Part shown: positions 17,586 through 27,594 of the stretch, in pieces
Position numbering within the stretch: the stretch's first letter is position 1
Layout of the letters: every line of letters begins with the position of its first letter
Assembly: GCF_002920915.1 (NCBI RefSeq)
Contig: NZ_PQVF01000015.1
Span: 1-64,000 of the forward strand
DNA: 64,000 nucleotides
Direction of reading: 5' to 3'
From: Solitalea longa
GTDB lineage: Bacteria; Bacteroidota; Bacteroidia; Sphingobacteriales; Sphingobacteriaceae
The notes under the pieces: generated by a model
Told to the model about the DNA's origin: nothing
Database searches by the model: none
What the model saw: only the letters and a program-made list of their open reading frames with translations
Position numbers and translations under genes: made by a program

Positions 17586-18407
17586 ATGCAAAAAGGGCCT
17601 ATTGGAGTTTTTGATTCGGGTTACGGAGGATTAACCGTATTAAAGGAAGTGGTAAGACAACTTCCTGAGTATGATTATTTATACCTTGGCGACAATGCCA
17701 GGGCGCCTTATGGCACCCGCTCCTTCGAAACCGTTTATCATTATACCTTAGAGTGTGTTAACCATCTTTTTAACATGGGCTGCTCGCTGATTGTATTGGC
17801 CTGCAATACGGCCTCGGCAAAGGCATTACGAAGTATTCAACAAAATGACTTGCCGAAGAGGGGCGACGACAAACGAGTTTTAGGAGTTATACGACCAACA
17901 GCTGAAATAATTGGCAAATATACCCGATCAAAGGAAGTGGGCATTTTAGGAACGGCCGGAACCGTGGCGTCCAAATCATATCCTATTGAAATACAAAAGT
18001 TTTATCCTGAGGTAAATGTTTACCAGGAAGCTTGTCCGATGTGGGTTCCTTTGGTTGAAAATGATGAATATGACAGCGCCGGAGCTGATTATTTTGTAAA
18101 ACAGCATATCGACCGTTTACTCAATAATTCAAAAGAGATCGATACCATTGTGTTAGGTTGTACACACTACCCTTTATTATCGGCAAAGATCTTAAAGCAA
18201 CTTCCGGCAAATATCAAACTCCTTTCACAAGGTGAAATTGTAGCCCATAGTTTAGCTGATTATTTGAACCGTCATCCCGAAATTGAAGAGAAGTGCAGCA
18301 AAGAAGGTAGCCGCCGTTTTTTAACCACTGATTCTACTGAAATTTTTGATACCCATGCCAGCCGCTTTTTCGGCAAGCCGGTAAAATCAGAATTGTTGGT
18401 ATTATAA
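17586..18407 (+). CDS. murI: Glutamate racemase
   Basis: Cytosolic enzyme that makes D-glutamate for peptidoglycan. I chose ATG 17586 (MQKGPIGVFDSGYGG); the longer frame uses a TTG and adds seven residues not normal for the family. The protein of 273 residues shows the conserved DSGYGGL start (D10, S11), the first catalytic cysteine C73 in LACNTAS and the second C192 in GCTHYPLL. All expected features are present and it should be essential. A gene with a frameshift follows 8 bp downstream. Confidence 0.96.
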   Translation: MQKGPIGVFDSGYGGLTVLKEVVRQLPEYDYLYLGDNARAPYGTRSFETVYHYTLECVNHLFNMGCSLIVLACNTASAKALRSIQQNDLPKRGDDKRVLGVIRPTAEIIGKYTRSKEVGILGTAGTVASKSYPIEIQKFYPEVNVYQEACPMWVPLVENDEYDSAGADYFVKQHIDRLLNNSKEIDTIVLGCTHYPLLSAKILKQLPANIKLLSQGEIVAHSLADYLNRHPEIEEKCSKEGSRRFLTTDSTEIFDTHASRFFGKPVKSELLVL

Positions 18408-18415
18408 AAACACGA

Positions 18416-19464
18416 ATGCGCAGTAAGGAACTTGATTGCAGAAAGCTAAACTTAAACCAACAATCAATAATTAAATCTGATCGAGCGAATTGGGTCCTAT
18501 TCGTTTTAATCCTTGGTGGCATAGGTTTCTTAATTCCTTCCTATTACTTGACTATTAATGCCTTTAAAAGTGAGTATCCTCAATTTGCGGGACTTTTTAT
18601 GGGGTGGGATTTTTTGGACTTTTCGGTCTTGTATCGATTGGTTCAATCTTATGGGTAGACAACTTAGAGATATATGCTGATAAACTTATTGTAAAATCAA
18701 TTTTGGGTTATATTAAAAAGACGATTTATTTTGAAGAAATCAAGAGTTGGACAGAAATTGATAAGAAAAATAAATATCTAACTTGGACTGACCTTACTAT
18801 TTATACGGAAGAAACCAGGTATAAAATTACATCCAACGCATATCATAATTATTACCTCATAAGATCATACTTAATTAATGGTAAACAACGAGATCTTGAG
18901 GGTGAAAAAAACTGGCAAAAAAGGAATAATCTTTATTATTCAATTGGTTCCTCATTAATTGGTGCGTTATTATTCTATGGCGCTTATAATAGTTACTTAA
19001 AAAAAGACAAGCAACTTTCTTATAATGAACTTTCAAAAATCTCCAGTGTAATTATCAATCAGCCGGAAATAACAAAAGGATCAAAGGGTTCTAAATCCAT
19101 TAAAATTAAGTTAAAGGATTATCCAAATTTTGATTTTGATATAAATGGAGTAGCATTTTCATCAACCTATGTCGACGACTATATTAATTATGTAAATACG
19201 GGAGACACATTAAATGTTTACATTCTTAAAGATGAATATTTGAAAAAAATCACAAAGGAAAAAAAACTAAATTTCTTTGATAAAACAGTTAATTATCAAT
19301 TCATATCTGTTTACGGGCTTACTGACGCGCAAAAAATTTATCTTTCATTAAGTAGTTATAATGAAACAAATCAAAAAGATAATGAAGAAGGAATATGGCT
19401 TTTTTTAGGTTTGGGAATATTCTTTGTTTCAATGGCAATTTATTTGGCGTTTGTAAAAGTTTAA
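18416..19464 (+). pseudogene. Membrane protein gene interrupted by a frameshift
   Basis: Two overlapping frames make one protein. The first, 18416-18658 (80 residues), carries a transmembrane segment (VLFVLILGGIGFLIPSYYL). The second frame, used in 18604-19464, continues with a second segment (FFGLFGLVSIGSILWVDN), a soluble middle, and two more segments (IGSSLIGALLFYGAYN, LFLGLGIFFVSMAIYLAF). The switch lies near 18600-18615, in a run-rich stretch (ATGGGGTGGGATTTTTTGG), the usual site of a one-base slip. Joined, the protein would be about 340 residues with a plausible fold. It may be a real mutation or a sequencing error. The family was not recognised. Confidence 0.65.
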
Positions 19465-19714
19465 CCTAGGGTCGATATAGACTCCGGTCAACCTGGATGC
19501 GATAGTTTATAGGCATTCCCTACTGTGTTGTCTACATTGCTCTTTTAAAATTGCACTTCATAAATCTAAAATCGCATTTCTTGTTTTCTATCCTCCAAGA
19601 ACTATAAACCAATAACCATTAAACTTTGTGTACCTTAGCTCCCTTAAAATAAGCCAGGTCCTATTTTACTTGGAAAAACAATCGGAGAATTTAGTTTCTT
19701 CACAATTCATAAAC

Positions 19715-21001
19715 ATGACATTTAACGAACTCAATATAATAGAGCCGATTTTAAAGGCATTACAGACTGAAGGATATACACAACCTACTCCTATTCAAGA
19801 ACAGGCAATTCCTGTTTTGCTAGAAGGAAAAGACCTTTTAGGTTGTGCCCAAACAGGCACCGGGAAAACAGCAGCTTTTGCTATTCCTATCCTTCAATTG
19901 CTACAGGCAAACAGCCGACATGAGCAAGGACCCAAAGCTATAAAGGCTTTAATTCTTACTCCTACCCGCGAACTGGCCATACAAATTGGCGAAAGCTTTG
20001 CCGCTTATGGCAAAAACCTCAAACTAAAACATTTGGTTATTTACGGAGGGGTTTCACAGTTGGCGCAAACCACGGCTTTAAGCAAAGGCGTGGACATTTT
20101 AATTGCCACTCCTGGTCGTTTGCTCGATCTGATGAATCAAAAGTTCATCCATCTTCATAAAATCCAAATGTTTGTGTTAGATGAAGCCGATCGAATGCTC
20201 GACATGGGTTTTGTCAATGATGTAAAAAAAGTGATCAGTAAGCTGCCTGCAAAGCGACATAGCTTATTTTTCTCGGCTACTATGCCTCCGGCAATCCAAC
20301 AACTGGCTGATAGCATCTTAACTAATCCGGTAAAGGTAGAAGTAACACCGGTTTCATCCACTGCTGAAAAAATTAACCAATCGGTTTATATGGTTGATAA
20401 AGGTAGCAAGCGTGCGCTGCTCAATCATATTTTGGAAGATAAATCAATTGAAACGGCCCTTGTATTCAGCCGCACCAAACATGGCGCCGACCGTATTTCC
20501 CGTGAACTGAACAAGGTTAAAATTAAGGCCGAAGCCATTCATGGTGATAAATCGCAAAACGCCCGACAAAGAGCATTAACCAATTTCAAGAGCAAAGAAA
20601 TAAGGGTATTGGTTGCCACCGATATTGCTGCACGCGGTATCGACATTGACGACTTAACGCATGTTATTAATTTCGATTTGCCTTACGAAGCAGAAACGTA
20701 TGTGCATCGCATCGGCCGAACTGGTCGTGCCGGGGCAAACGGTATAGCACTATCGTTTTGTGATGCAGAAGAAATGACCTACCTCAAAGATATTGTTAAG
20801 CTTATCGGAAAGGCCATTCCTACAATTGAAGATCATCCTTTCCCTCTAACGGTTCAGCGAATGTTAGAAGTTCAGGATCAGCAAACGCAAAAAAAGAATG
20901 ATAACCGCCAAAAGCGTGGTTTTTCTCATAATAAAAACAAGGGTGCCACTCAGCACAGCAAGAAAAAACAACATCGAAAGGGAGATCAAAAGGCTAAATA
21001 A
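19715..21001 (+). CDS. DEAD-box RNA helicase (RhlE-like)
   Basis: ATP-dependent RNA unwinding enzyme with roles in ribosome assembly or RNA decay. I chose ATG 19715 ([11 protein letters not shown]), since the frame upstream starts at GTG and adds 29 unusual residues. Motifs in order: Q motif (GYTQPTPIQ), Walker A AQTGTGKT 45-52, PTRELA 83-88, TPGR 132-135, DEAD 156-159, SAT 187-189, ARGIDI and [11 protein letters not shown] basic tail of about 45 residues, rich in Lys, Asn and Gln, likely binds RNA. Length 428 fits RhlE. It ends with its own terminator. Confidence 0.95.
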   Translation: MTFNELNIIEPILKALQTEGYTQPTPIQEQAIPVLLEGKDLLGCAQTGTGKTAAFAIPILQLLQANSRHEQGPKAIKALILTPTRELAIQIGESFAAYGKNLKLKHLVIYGGVSQLAQTTALSKGVDILIATPGRLLDLMNQKFIHLHKIQMFVLDEADRMLDMGFVNDVKKVISKLPAKRHSLFFSATMPPAIQQLADSILTNPVKVEVTPVSSTAEKINQSVYMVDKGSKRALLNHILEDKSIETALVFSRTKHGADRISRELNKVKIKAEAIHGDKSQNARQRALTNFKSKEIRVLVATDIAARGIDIDDLTHVINFDLPYEAETYVHRIGRTGRAGANGIALSFCDAEEMTYLKDIVKLIGKAIPTIEDHPFPLTVQRMLEVQDQQTQKKNDNRQKRGFSHNKNKGATQHSKKKQHRKGDQKAK

Positions 21002-21016
21002 AACAGCGCAGGAAAC

Positions 21017-21054
21017 AATTGCTAAATTATTCGGAAAAAATTTAGCAATTTTTC
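21017..21054 (+). terminator. Intrinsic terminator after the helicase gene
   Basis: Perfect 12-base-pair stem AATTGCTAAATT with its reverse complement and a 10-base loop, followed by TTTC. It separates the helicase from the polysaccharide locus regulator. Confidence 0.8.
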
Positions 21055-21111
21055 ATTTCAATTATTTTACTTTAAGCCGATAAACCCGTTTAAACTGAAT
21101 AGCGATCTTTC

Positions 21112-22713
21112 ATGAAGTACCTGTTTACATTCTTACTAGTTGTTTCTTGTAATTTAAGCTTTGCCTCTACCCTTCCTGACAGCACTTTACAAAAATTAGA
21201 TCAGATACTTGAACAGCGTCAGCTATTCGATGCTCAAAAAAATAAGGAGATCAGTGCTTTAAAACAAAGCATTATAAATACGGAGAAACTTGACGTTTAT
21301 CAGCAATTTAAAATTTATTCATCGCTGTACGACCAATACCGAACCTACAGCTACGATTCGGCTTTTATTTACATCAACAAGCTGCAAAAACTGGCTGCAA
21401 AAATAAAAGACCCTTCCCTTATTGAATCAGTAAAGATCAAGCAAGGCTTTATTTTGCTTTCATCGGGAATGTTCAAAGAAGGTTTCGATACCTTAAACGC
21501 GGTCAAAACCAAGCATTTGCCGGCAACGCTGAAGCAAGAGTATTATTCGCTAATGGGAACGTCTTATTATAACCTGGGCGACTATAATAAAGACACCTAT
21601 TATACCAACAAGTACAACCAGCTTGGAAGCCGATTTATCGATTCAGCTTCGGCGCTTTTGTCGCCAAATTCTTATGATTATTTATCAATGCAGGCATTAA
21701 AGGACCTGAAAGAAAATAAGCTGGATACGGCTCTGGGCATTTTTCAAAAGATTTTGGCCAATTTCAGGCTGAATAATCACCAGTACGCGATCACCACTTC
21801 TACGATGAGCGATATTTATATCCGTCGTTCGGATTATAATAATGCCATTGAACTACTGGCACAGGCCGCCATTGCCGATATTAAGTCATCAACAAAAGAA
21901 ACTACCGCCATTTTAATTCTGGCCAATTTGCTGTATCAGCAAGGCGATGTAAAAAGAGCCTATGATTATATAAAGCAGGCTTCGGAAGATGCCGCATTTT
22001 ATGGAGCCCGCCAGCGTAAAATTCAGGTGAGCTCGGTGATGCCCATTATTGCCGGTGAAAAACTGAACAGTATTGAAGCTCAAAAACGCGCTTTGATCAT
22101 GTACTCATCGATTATCACCTTATTAACATTGGTGATCATCGGCTTTATCTTCATTATCATTAAGCAGGTTAAAAAGCTGAAAGAAGCTGAAAAAGTGATC
22201 ACCGCTTCAAATGCCTCATTGCAGGAAATGAATCATACGTTGTTGGAAGCCGAAAAGATCAAGGAAGAGTACATTGGTTATTCGTTCCATATCAATTCAA
22301 ATTATATTGATAAGATAGGCCGCTTTAAGAAAGTGATCGTGCAAAATGTGGAAGCCCGAAAACTGGATGAGATCAAACTACATGTTAACCGCATCGATTT
22401 AAAGAAAGAGCGTGAAGAATTATATCATGGATTTGATAAAGTGTTCCTTCGTTTGTTCCCTCATTTCGTTCCCGACTTTAACGCCTTGTTCAAAGAAGAA
22501 GATCAGATTCGACCTACCGGACTAGAATTATTGAATACCGAGCTACGCATTTTCGCCCTGATAAGATTGGGTATTACCGACAATGAAAAGATCGCGCAGA
22601 TCCTCGATTTTTCAGTGAATACTATCTATTCTTATAAAACCCGAATAAAAAACAAATCATGGGTTTCAAATGATGAGTTTGAAGACAAAATTATGGCCAT
22701 AAAAGCCATATAA
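21112..22713 (+). CDS. Membrane-anchored transcriptional regulator with TPR-like and HTH parts (DUF6377-like, SusR-type)
   Basis: A 533-residue protein with a signal peptide (MKYLFTFLLVVSCNLSFAS), about 300 residues of TPR-like helical repeats in the periplasm, one transmembrane segment (near 326-349, IITLLTLVIIGFIFIIIK), a coiled-coil linker and a C-terminal LuxR-type helix-turn-helix (LGITDNEKIAQILDFSVNTIYSYKTRIK). This layout fits the regulators that sit beside SusCD operons and read a sugar signal across the membrane. It lies directly upstream of the polysaccharide operon, on the same strand, so it is its likely activator; the ligand is unknown. Confidence 0.8.
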   Translation: MKYLFTFLLVVSCNLSFASTLPDSTLQKLDQILEQRQLFDAQKNKEISALKQSIINTEKLDVYQQFKIYSSLYDQYRTYSYDSAFIYINKLQKLAAKIKDPSLIESVKIKQGFILLSSGMFKEGFDTLNAVKTKHLPATLKQEYYSLMGTSYYNLGDYNKDTYYTNKYNQLGSRFIDSASALLSPNSYDYLSMQALKDLKENKLDTALGIFQKILANFRLNNHQYAITTSTMSDIYIRRSDYNNAIELLAQAAIADIKSSTKETTAILILANLLYQQGDVKRAYDYIKQASEDAAFYGARQRKIQVSSVMPIIAGEKLNSIEAQKRALIMYSSIITLLTLVIIGFIFIIIKQVKKLKEAEKVITASNASLQEMNHTLLEAEKIKEEYIGYSFHINSNYIDKIGRFKKVIVQNVEARKLDEIKLHVNRIDLKKEREELYHGFDKVFLRLFPHFVPDFNALFKEEDQIRPTGLELLNTELRIFALIRLGITDNEKIAQILDFSVNTIYSYKTRIKNKSWVSNDEFEDKIMAIKAI

Positions 22714-22898
22714 ACTCATTGTTCGTCTATATTTTATCCATATCCATCTTGATTAGCAAACCAGACAACTAGCTAATAAACAGTTAGTTGAAACACAAAA
22801 TAGACTTTATTTTCTATATTGAAGTTTAATTCATTGCTCTGCTTCCTTTTTCCTCTTTCTTTTGTTTTGTGACTTGGCTCCGGGGCTTTTTGTCGCAC

Positions 22899-22943
22899 AA
22901 CCGATTTATTTAAAGACCGATTTAAGTAACCAATTTATTTACA
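22899..22943 (+). promoter_or_regulatory. Threefold ACCGATTTA-type repeat upstream of the polysaccharide operon
   Basis: Three similar units lie just before the first operon gene: ACCGATTTATTTA from 22900, ACCGATTTAAGTA from 22916 and ACCAATTTATTTA from 22929. Offsets are 16 and 13 bases. They could be regulator-binding sites or part of the leader. No clear -7 element was found close by. Confidence 0.35.
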
Positions 22944-22949
22944 CAGCAA

Positions 22950-23480
22950 ATGAAAACGAAAAGTCAACACGCTCTTTTCGGCTGTTTGATGTTCCTTGCC
23001 TTAGCAACAACAACAAGCAGCTGTGAAAAGAAAGACGACGGTAGCTATGTGGCACCTATCACACGCTACGAGAAAGTTCAGGGTCAATGGCAATTGACCG
23101 GGCTAAATCAAACAGACGAGCTGGCAAAATCTACCGGTGGCTCGTTAACCCAGGTAAACTTGTACGGCAAATTCAACTTTAAAGACATGAAAATCACTTT
23201 TAATGTTGATGCCGAAAACAACCCTACCTCCTATTCAGTAAGCGGCAATGCACCAGAGTTATTTACCAAAGAAGGTTTTTGGCAAATGGATGCCGCATTT
23301 ACGACCGGCAAAACCGCTAAGATCTTCTTGTATTCAGACGAGGCTAAAACTCAAAAAATTGACGAGCTGGAAGTGACCACGATGCCCGGAGCAACCACCA
23401 ATATGGATCTTCGATTGGTACGTACGAGTGCCGGAACTCCATTCCTTTCTTATCAATTCTCACTAAAACCGGTTGAATAA
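22950..23480 (+). CDS. DUF5004-like lipoprotein
   Basis: A 176-residue lipoprotein (lipobox TSSC, cysteine 25) whose mature part is a small beta-rich domain with the opening VQGQWQLTGLNQTDE and the later GFWQMDAAFT, typical of lipocalin-like DUF5004 proteins in SusCD loci. It is the first gene of the operon, 22 bp before the next gene. It may be exposed on the cell surface and help in glycan binding. The role is inferred from position. Confidence 0.7.
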   Translation: MKTKSQHALFGCLMFLALATTTSSCEKKDDGSYVAPITRYEKVQGQWQLTGLNQTDELAKSTGGSLTQVNLYGKFNFKDMKITFNVDAENNPTSYSVSGNAPELFTKEGFWQMDAAFTTGKTAKIFLYSDEAKTQKIDELEVTTMPGATTNMDLRLVRTSAGTPFLSYQFSLKPVE

Positions 23481-23502
23481 TCAATTCTAACAAATACTTA
23501 AA

Positions 23503-24603
23503 ATGAAAAGATATTTACTTTCAGCAGTTCTTTTACTGCTTCCATTTATAGGAATGTGTCAGAATGCGATTAATGAAATCTGGACACAGCCGGCTATTTT
23601 TAAAGCCGATGAGCAAGTAACCTTGTTTTTTGATGTAAAAGGCACACAGTTAGAAGCCGAAACCGACGCCATTTACTTATGGTCATGGTTCCCTAGTGAG
23701 CCTGATGCCGGTAACTGGGCCAATTCATCCGATTTTGCCAAGCTTACCCATGTAGAGGGTACCGTGTGGAAAATCACTATGGTTCCTTCTGATTATTATC
23801 ATGTACCTGCTGATCAGATCGTTTCATTGTATGGTTTATTGAAAACCAAAGACGGTTCGAAAGTTTCGGATGCCTTTGCTCCTGACAAAGGAAACGCGAT
23901 CAACCTATACAATTTTACGGATATCAAAAACACCAGGATCAGTGATTTCTATCCAAAAACCATTAAAGGCGACAGACCCTTCTCAATTTTAATAAATGCA
24001 GGAAAAACCTGGAGTGATTGTGCAACCAACGCCACCCAAGGTGCTTTGGCAACAGCTTCTGAAGTTCATATGCACTCGGGCTTAAACGACTGGAAAGTGA
24101 TCGTTGAAAACAATCCAGCCAACCTTGCCAAAACCAAGCTTACCCATTTAGGTGATAATATTTACCGTATGGACATGATTCCATGGGAATATTATGGACA
24201 GGAGATAGCCATTACCAAAGTTAACGCGGTATTTGCCAACGACACCTGGAGCAAATTGGGCTTTGATACCAACTGTGCCGACTTCTTATTCAACAGCACT
24301 GGCATTGTAGTGGTAACGCCTAGCTACAGCTTGTTCCCTCAAAAAATAACCAAGAAAGACATCTTAACCTTAGTGGCCGTAAACGGCGATTTGGATGCAT
24401 CAGACTTGAATTATGAGGTAACCATGGGTACTACAAAAGTTACCGGCAAGTTTGAAGGTGTTAAACCAAATTACCGTGCTTACATCGATTTGGTTACCCC
24501 TTTAAAGGAACAAAACGTTGATAAGATCCACGTGACCATTAAAACTAATTCGGGAGCGAACCTACTCGACACCGATATGGCTTTAACTCCAATTGTCAAT
24601 TAA
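23503..24603 (+). CDS. Secreted beta-rich protein with two related domains, probable glycan-binding
   Basis: A 366-residue exported protein. The signal peptide ends around MCQNA, so type I or lipoprotein processing is unclear. Two domains have matching signatures: SWFPSEPDAGNWANSSDFAKL ending in WKITMVPSDYY, and HSGLNDWKVIVENNP ending in YRMDMIPWEYY. Such internal duplication, and its place between a lipoprotein gene and susC, resembles the SusE/SusF-type surface glycan-binding proteins, although I cannot assign it to that family. Third part (about 270-366) is Ig-like. Confidence 0.6.
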   Translation: MKRYLLSAVLLLLPFIGMCQNAINEIWTQPAIFKADEQVTLFFDVKGTQLEAETDAIYLWSWFPSEPDAGNWANSSDFAKLTHVEGTVWKITMVPSDYYHVPADQIVSLYGLLKTKDGSKVSDAFAPDKGNAINLYNFTDIKNTRISDFYPKTIKGDRPFSILINAGKTWSDCATNATQGALATASEVHMHSGLNDWKVIVENNPANLAKTKLTHLGDNIYRMDMIPWEYYGQEIAITKVNAVFANDTWSKLGFDTNCADFLFNSTGIVVVTPSYSLFPQKITKKDILTLVAVNGDLDASDLNYEVTMGTTKVTGKFEGVKPNYRAYIDLVTPLKEQNVDKIHVTIKTNSGANLLDTDMALTPIVN

Positions 24604-24624
24604 TTCTCCTAAGAAATTAATATC

Positions 24625-27585
24625 ATGAACTTAACAAGATTATTACGCTATAACCTGGCTTTGTTGCTGCTCGTTTGTTTGAGCGCCATGGCCTTCGCAA
24701 AACCTGTAGCTGATATTACAGTAAACGGTACTGTAGTTGATACGAAGGGTACTCCGCTTCCGGGTGTTTCTGTTTCAGTAAAAGGTTCCTCAGCCGGAAC
24801 CACCACCGATAATGATGGTAAGTTTAAAATTACCGTTGCAGAAAAAACCATTTTACATTTCGCCTTTATAGGTTTTGATGCCCGCGAAATGATCGCTAAC
24901 CCAACCATGTTCGTTACCCTCCAGGAAAGTGTTACTTCCCTATCGCAGGTAACGGTGGTGTCTATCGGTTACGGTTCGGCACGTAAAAGTGACCTTACCG
25001 GTGCCATCAACTCGGTAAACTCCAATAAGTTTACCAAAGGGGTGATCACCTCAACCGAGCAGGTATTACAAGGCCGTATTGCGGGTTTAATAGTTAACCG
25101 TGCAGGTGGCGACCCTACCAACGGTTCTTCAATGCGTTTACGTGGTGGAACTTCATTAACTGCTAGCAGTTATCCATTGGTGGTAGTTGACGGTGTATTA
25201 GGAGCCGACATTAATACCATTGCAGCTGACGACATTGAGTCGATGGATGTATTGAAAGACGCTTCGGCAACCGCAATTTATGGTGCCAGAGGTGCAAACG
25301 GGGTAATCATTGTTAATACCAAAAGACCAGCGGCCGGTCGTGTTAAAGTTGACCTTTCGGGCTATGGTTCTTTCGGATATACTGCTAATAGCATCGACAT
25401 GTTATCTGCTAACCAGTGGAGAAAATATGTAAGAGACCATGAAATTGGTGGAGCAGTTGATTATGGCGCTACAACCGATTGGCAGGATGCAATTTCTCAA
25501 AATTCGTTTTCTCAAGGCTATAACCTTGCTTTATCAGGCGGAAATGATAAAAGTACCTACCGTGCTTCATTGAACTTAATGCAAAACAATGGTACCATCA
25601 TAACCAGCAAGCTCAATCGCTTAAATGGAAAGATCAACGTAACACAAAAAGCAATTAACGACAGGCTGAATATTGACCTAAGCTTAAGCTCTACTTACGA
25701 TAAGTTTAAGCCAATTGATTACAACGCCTTACGTTACATGTATAACGTAAACCCAACTATGCCAATTTATGATGCCGACGGCAACTACTTTGAGGCTAAA
25801 GGGAACCTGGACTATAACAACCCGGTGGCCCAGTTGGAGCAATTGAAAAATGACAATACCACCAACCGTTTCTTAGGTGTTTCGAAATTTGATTTTGAAA
25901 TTGTAAAAGGATTAAAAGCAGTGGCTAACCTTTCGTTCATCAACAACAGTTTCGAAGGATTATACTACGCTCCTACCAACTCTATGACCGGCCAGAACGA
26001 TGATGGTTTTGGTTCTCAAACCGGCAATAAAGTGAATGAGAAGTTAATGGAACTGTACCTGAACTATGATGCTAAAATTGCCGCCGATCATTCAATAAAC
26101 TTAGTAGGTGGTTACTCTTATTTCGATAGTCAGAATGAGTTCTATGGTTTATCTCGTCGTGGCTTCAACTCCGACACATTTGGTTATTATAATTTAGGAT
26201 CGGGCCAGGATTACCGTGTAAGCGATATTTACAATGGTAAAACCGACTGGAAACTGATCTCTTTCTTCGGTCGTGCCAGTTATAACTACAAAGGCAAGTA
26301 CATGGTTTCGGGTACCTTGCGTAACGACGGTTCAACCAAGTTTGGTGCAAACAATAAATGGGGATTGTTCCCTTCAGGTGCTATTGCCTGGAACATGGCC
26401 GAGGAAGCGTTCCTGAAAGATGTTAACTGGCTGAATCAGTTAAAAGTGAGAGCTGGTTACGGTTTATCAGGTAACCAGGAAGGTATTGCGCCTTACACTT
26501 CTTTAGCCTTGAGCGGCCCATTAAATGGCGAATTGTACTATGATTCGGCATCTGATTCATGGAAAAACGCTTATGGCCCTATCCAAAACAATAACCCTGA
26601 TTTAAAATGGGAAACTACCGCACAGTTAGATATTGGTGCCGACTTTACCTTATTTAACCGTATTACCGGTACCATTGATTATTACGACAAGCAAACCAAC
26701 GATTTGCTTTATACCTATCGCGTGCCTCAGCCTCCATATTTATACAGCACCATTTTGGCTAACGTGGGTAACCTGAGCAACAAAGGGGTTGAACTTACCT
26801 TAAACGCTTCTGTTTACAATACTGATAAATTTAAGTGGAACATCGACTTTAACATTGCTAAAAACAAGCAGAAGATCACTAAGCTTTCTAATGATGCATA
26901 TACTACGGAAGCTGTTTATAGCGGCTTATTGGTAAACCGCGGATTTTCCAACGTTTACACCCAGGTGATCAAAGAAGGTTATGCTCCGGGCACTTTCTGG
27001 GGACCTAAATTCTTAGGCATTGATGAGAATGGCAAGTTCATGCTGGAAGACCTAAATGAAGATGGTCAGATTACTGATGCAGACGGACAATATTTAGGAG
27101 ATGCACAGCCTGATTTCACCGGAGGTTTGGGAATGAATTTCAGCTACAAAAACTTTGACGCAGGGTTCTCAATGTATGGTTTGTTCGGACAAAAATTATT
27201 GAATGCTACCGGCATGAGCATCACTGATGATAATCGTTTACCATCTAATAACGTTCCTGATGCATCATTAAAAGATAACTTGACCGATCAAGCCCGTTTC
27301 TCCAGCTACTGGATCCAGAATGGTTCATTCCTTCGCATGCAATACCTCACTTTAGGCTACAGGTTCAAAACCAAAGCTAACTCTTGGTTGCACAATGCCC
27401 GTGTTTATGTTACCGGTGAAAACTTATTCCTGATCACTAAATACGATGGTGCCGATCCGGAGATCAGCTTAGACGGTTTGTCAATGCCGGGTATCGACAA
27501 CTTTATCACTCCGCAGGGAGGGTCAAATCCTGGAACATATCCAAAAGCGAGAACATTCTCAATAGGAGCCAGCTTATCGTTCTAA
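24625..27585 (+). CDS. SusC-type TonB-dependent outer-membrane transporter
   Basis: A 986-residue outer-membrane barrel that imports oligosaccharides with TonB energy. In order: signal peptide (to AFA at about 25), CarboxypepD_reg-like domain (about 30-105, GTVVDTKGTPLPGVSV), plug domain (about 118-232, with the SusC signature LKDASATAIYGARGANGV) and a 22-strand barrel to the C-terminus. Length is normal. SusD follows 10 bp downstream. The glycan imported is not visible from the sequence; flanking enzymes suggest alpha-linked glucan or mannan. Confidence 0.96.
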   Translation: MNLTRLLRYNLALLLLVCLSAMAFAKPVADITVNGTVVDTKGTPLPGVSVSVKGSSAGTTTDNDGKFKITVAEKTILHFAFIGFDAREMIANPTMFVTLQESVTSLSQVTVVSIGYGSARKSDLTGAINSVNSNKFTKGVITSTEQVLQGRIAGLIVNRAGGDPTNGSSMRLRGGTSLTASSYPLVVVDGVLGADINTIAADDIESMDVLKDASATAIYGARGANGVIIVNTKRPAAGRVKVDLSGYGSFGYTANSIDMLSANQWRKYVRDHEIGGAVDYGATTDWQDAISQNSFSQGYNLALSGGNDKSTYRASLNLMQNNGTIITSKLNRLNGKINVTQKAINDRLNIDLSLSSTYDKFKPIDYNALRYMYNVNPTMPIYDADGNYFEAKGNLDYNNPVAQLEQLKNDNTTNRFLGVSKFDFEIVKGLKAVANLSFINNSFEGLYYAPTNSMTGQNDDGFGSQTGNKVNEKLMELYLNYDAKIAADHSINLVGGYSYFDSQNEFYGLSRRGFNSDTFGYYNLGSGQDYRVSDIYNGKTDWKLISFFGRASYNYKGKYMVSGTLRNDGSTKFGANNKWGLFPSGAIAWNMAEEAFLKDVNWLNQLKVRAGYGLSGNQEGIAPYTSLALSGPLNGELYYDSASDSWKNAYGPIQNNNPDLKWETTAQLDIGADFTLFNRITGTIDYYDKQTNDLLYTYRVPQPPYLYSTILANVGNLSNKGVELTLNASVYNTDKFKWNIDFNIAKNKQKITKLSNDAYTTEAVYSGLLVNRGFSNVYTQVIKEGYAPGTFWGPKFLGIDENGKFMLEDLNEDGQITDADGQYLGDAQPDFTGGLGMNFSYKNFDAGFSMYGLFGQKLLNATGMSITDDNRLPSNNVPDASLKDNLTDQARFSSYWIQNGSFLRMQYLTLGYRFKTKANSWLHNARVYVTGENLFLITKYDGADPEISLDGLSMPGIDNFITPQGGSNPGTYPKARTFSIGASLSF

Positions 27586-27594
27586 TCGAAAACC

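Noticed and set aside
19628-19714. N-terminal extension of the DEAD-box helicase from a GTG
   Set aside because: The 29 extra residues are not family-like, and the ATG at 19715 gives the standard start.
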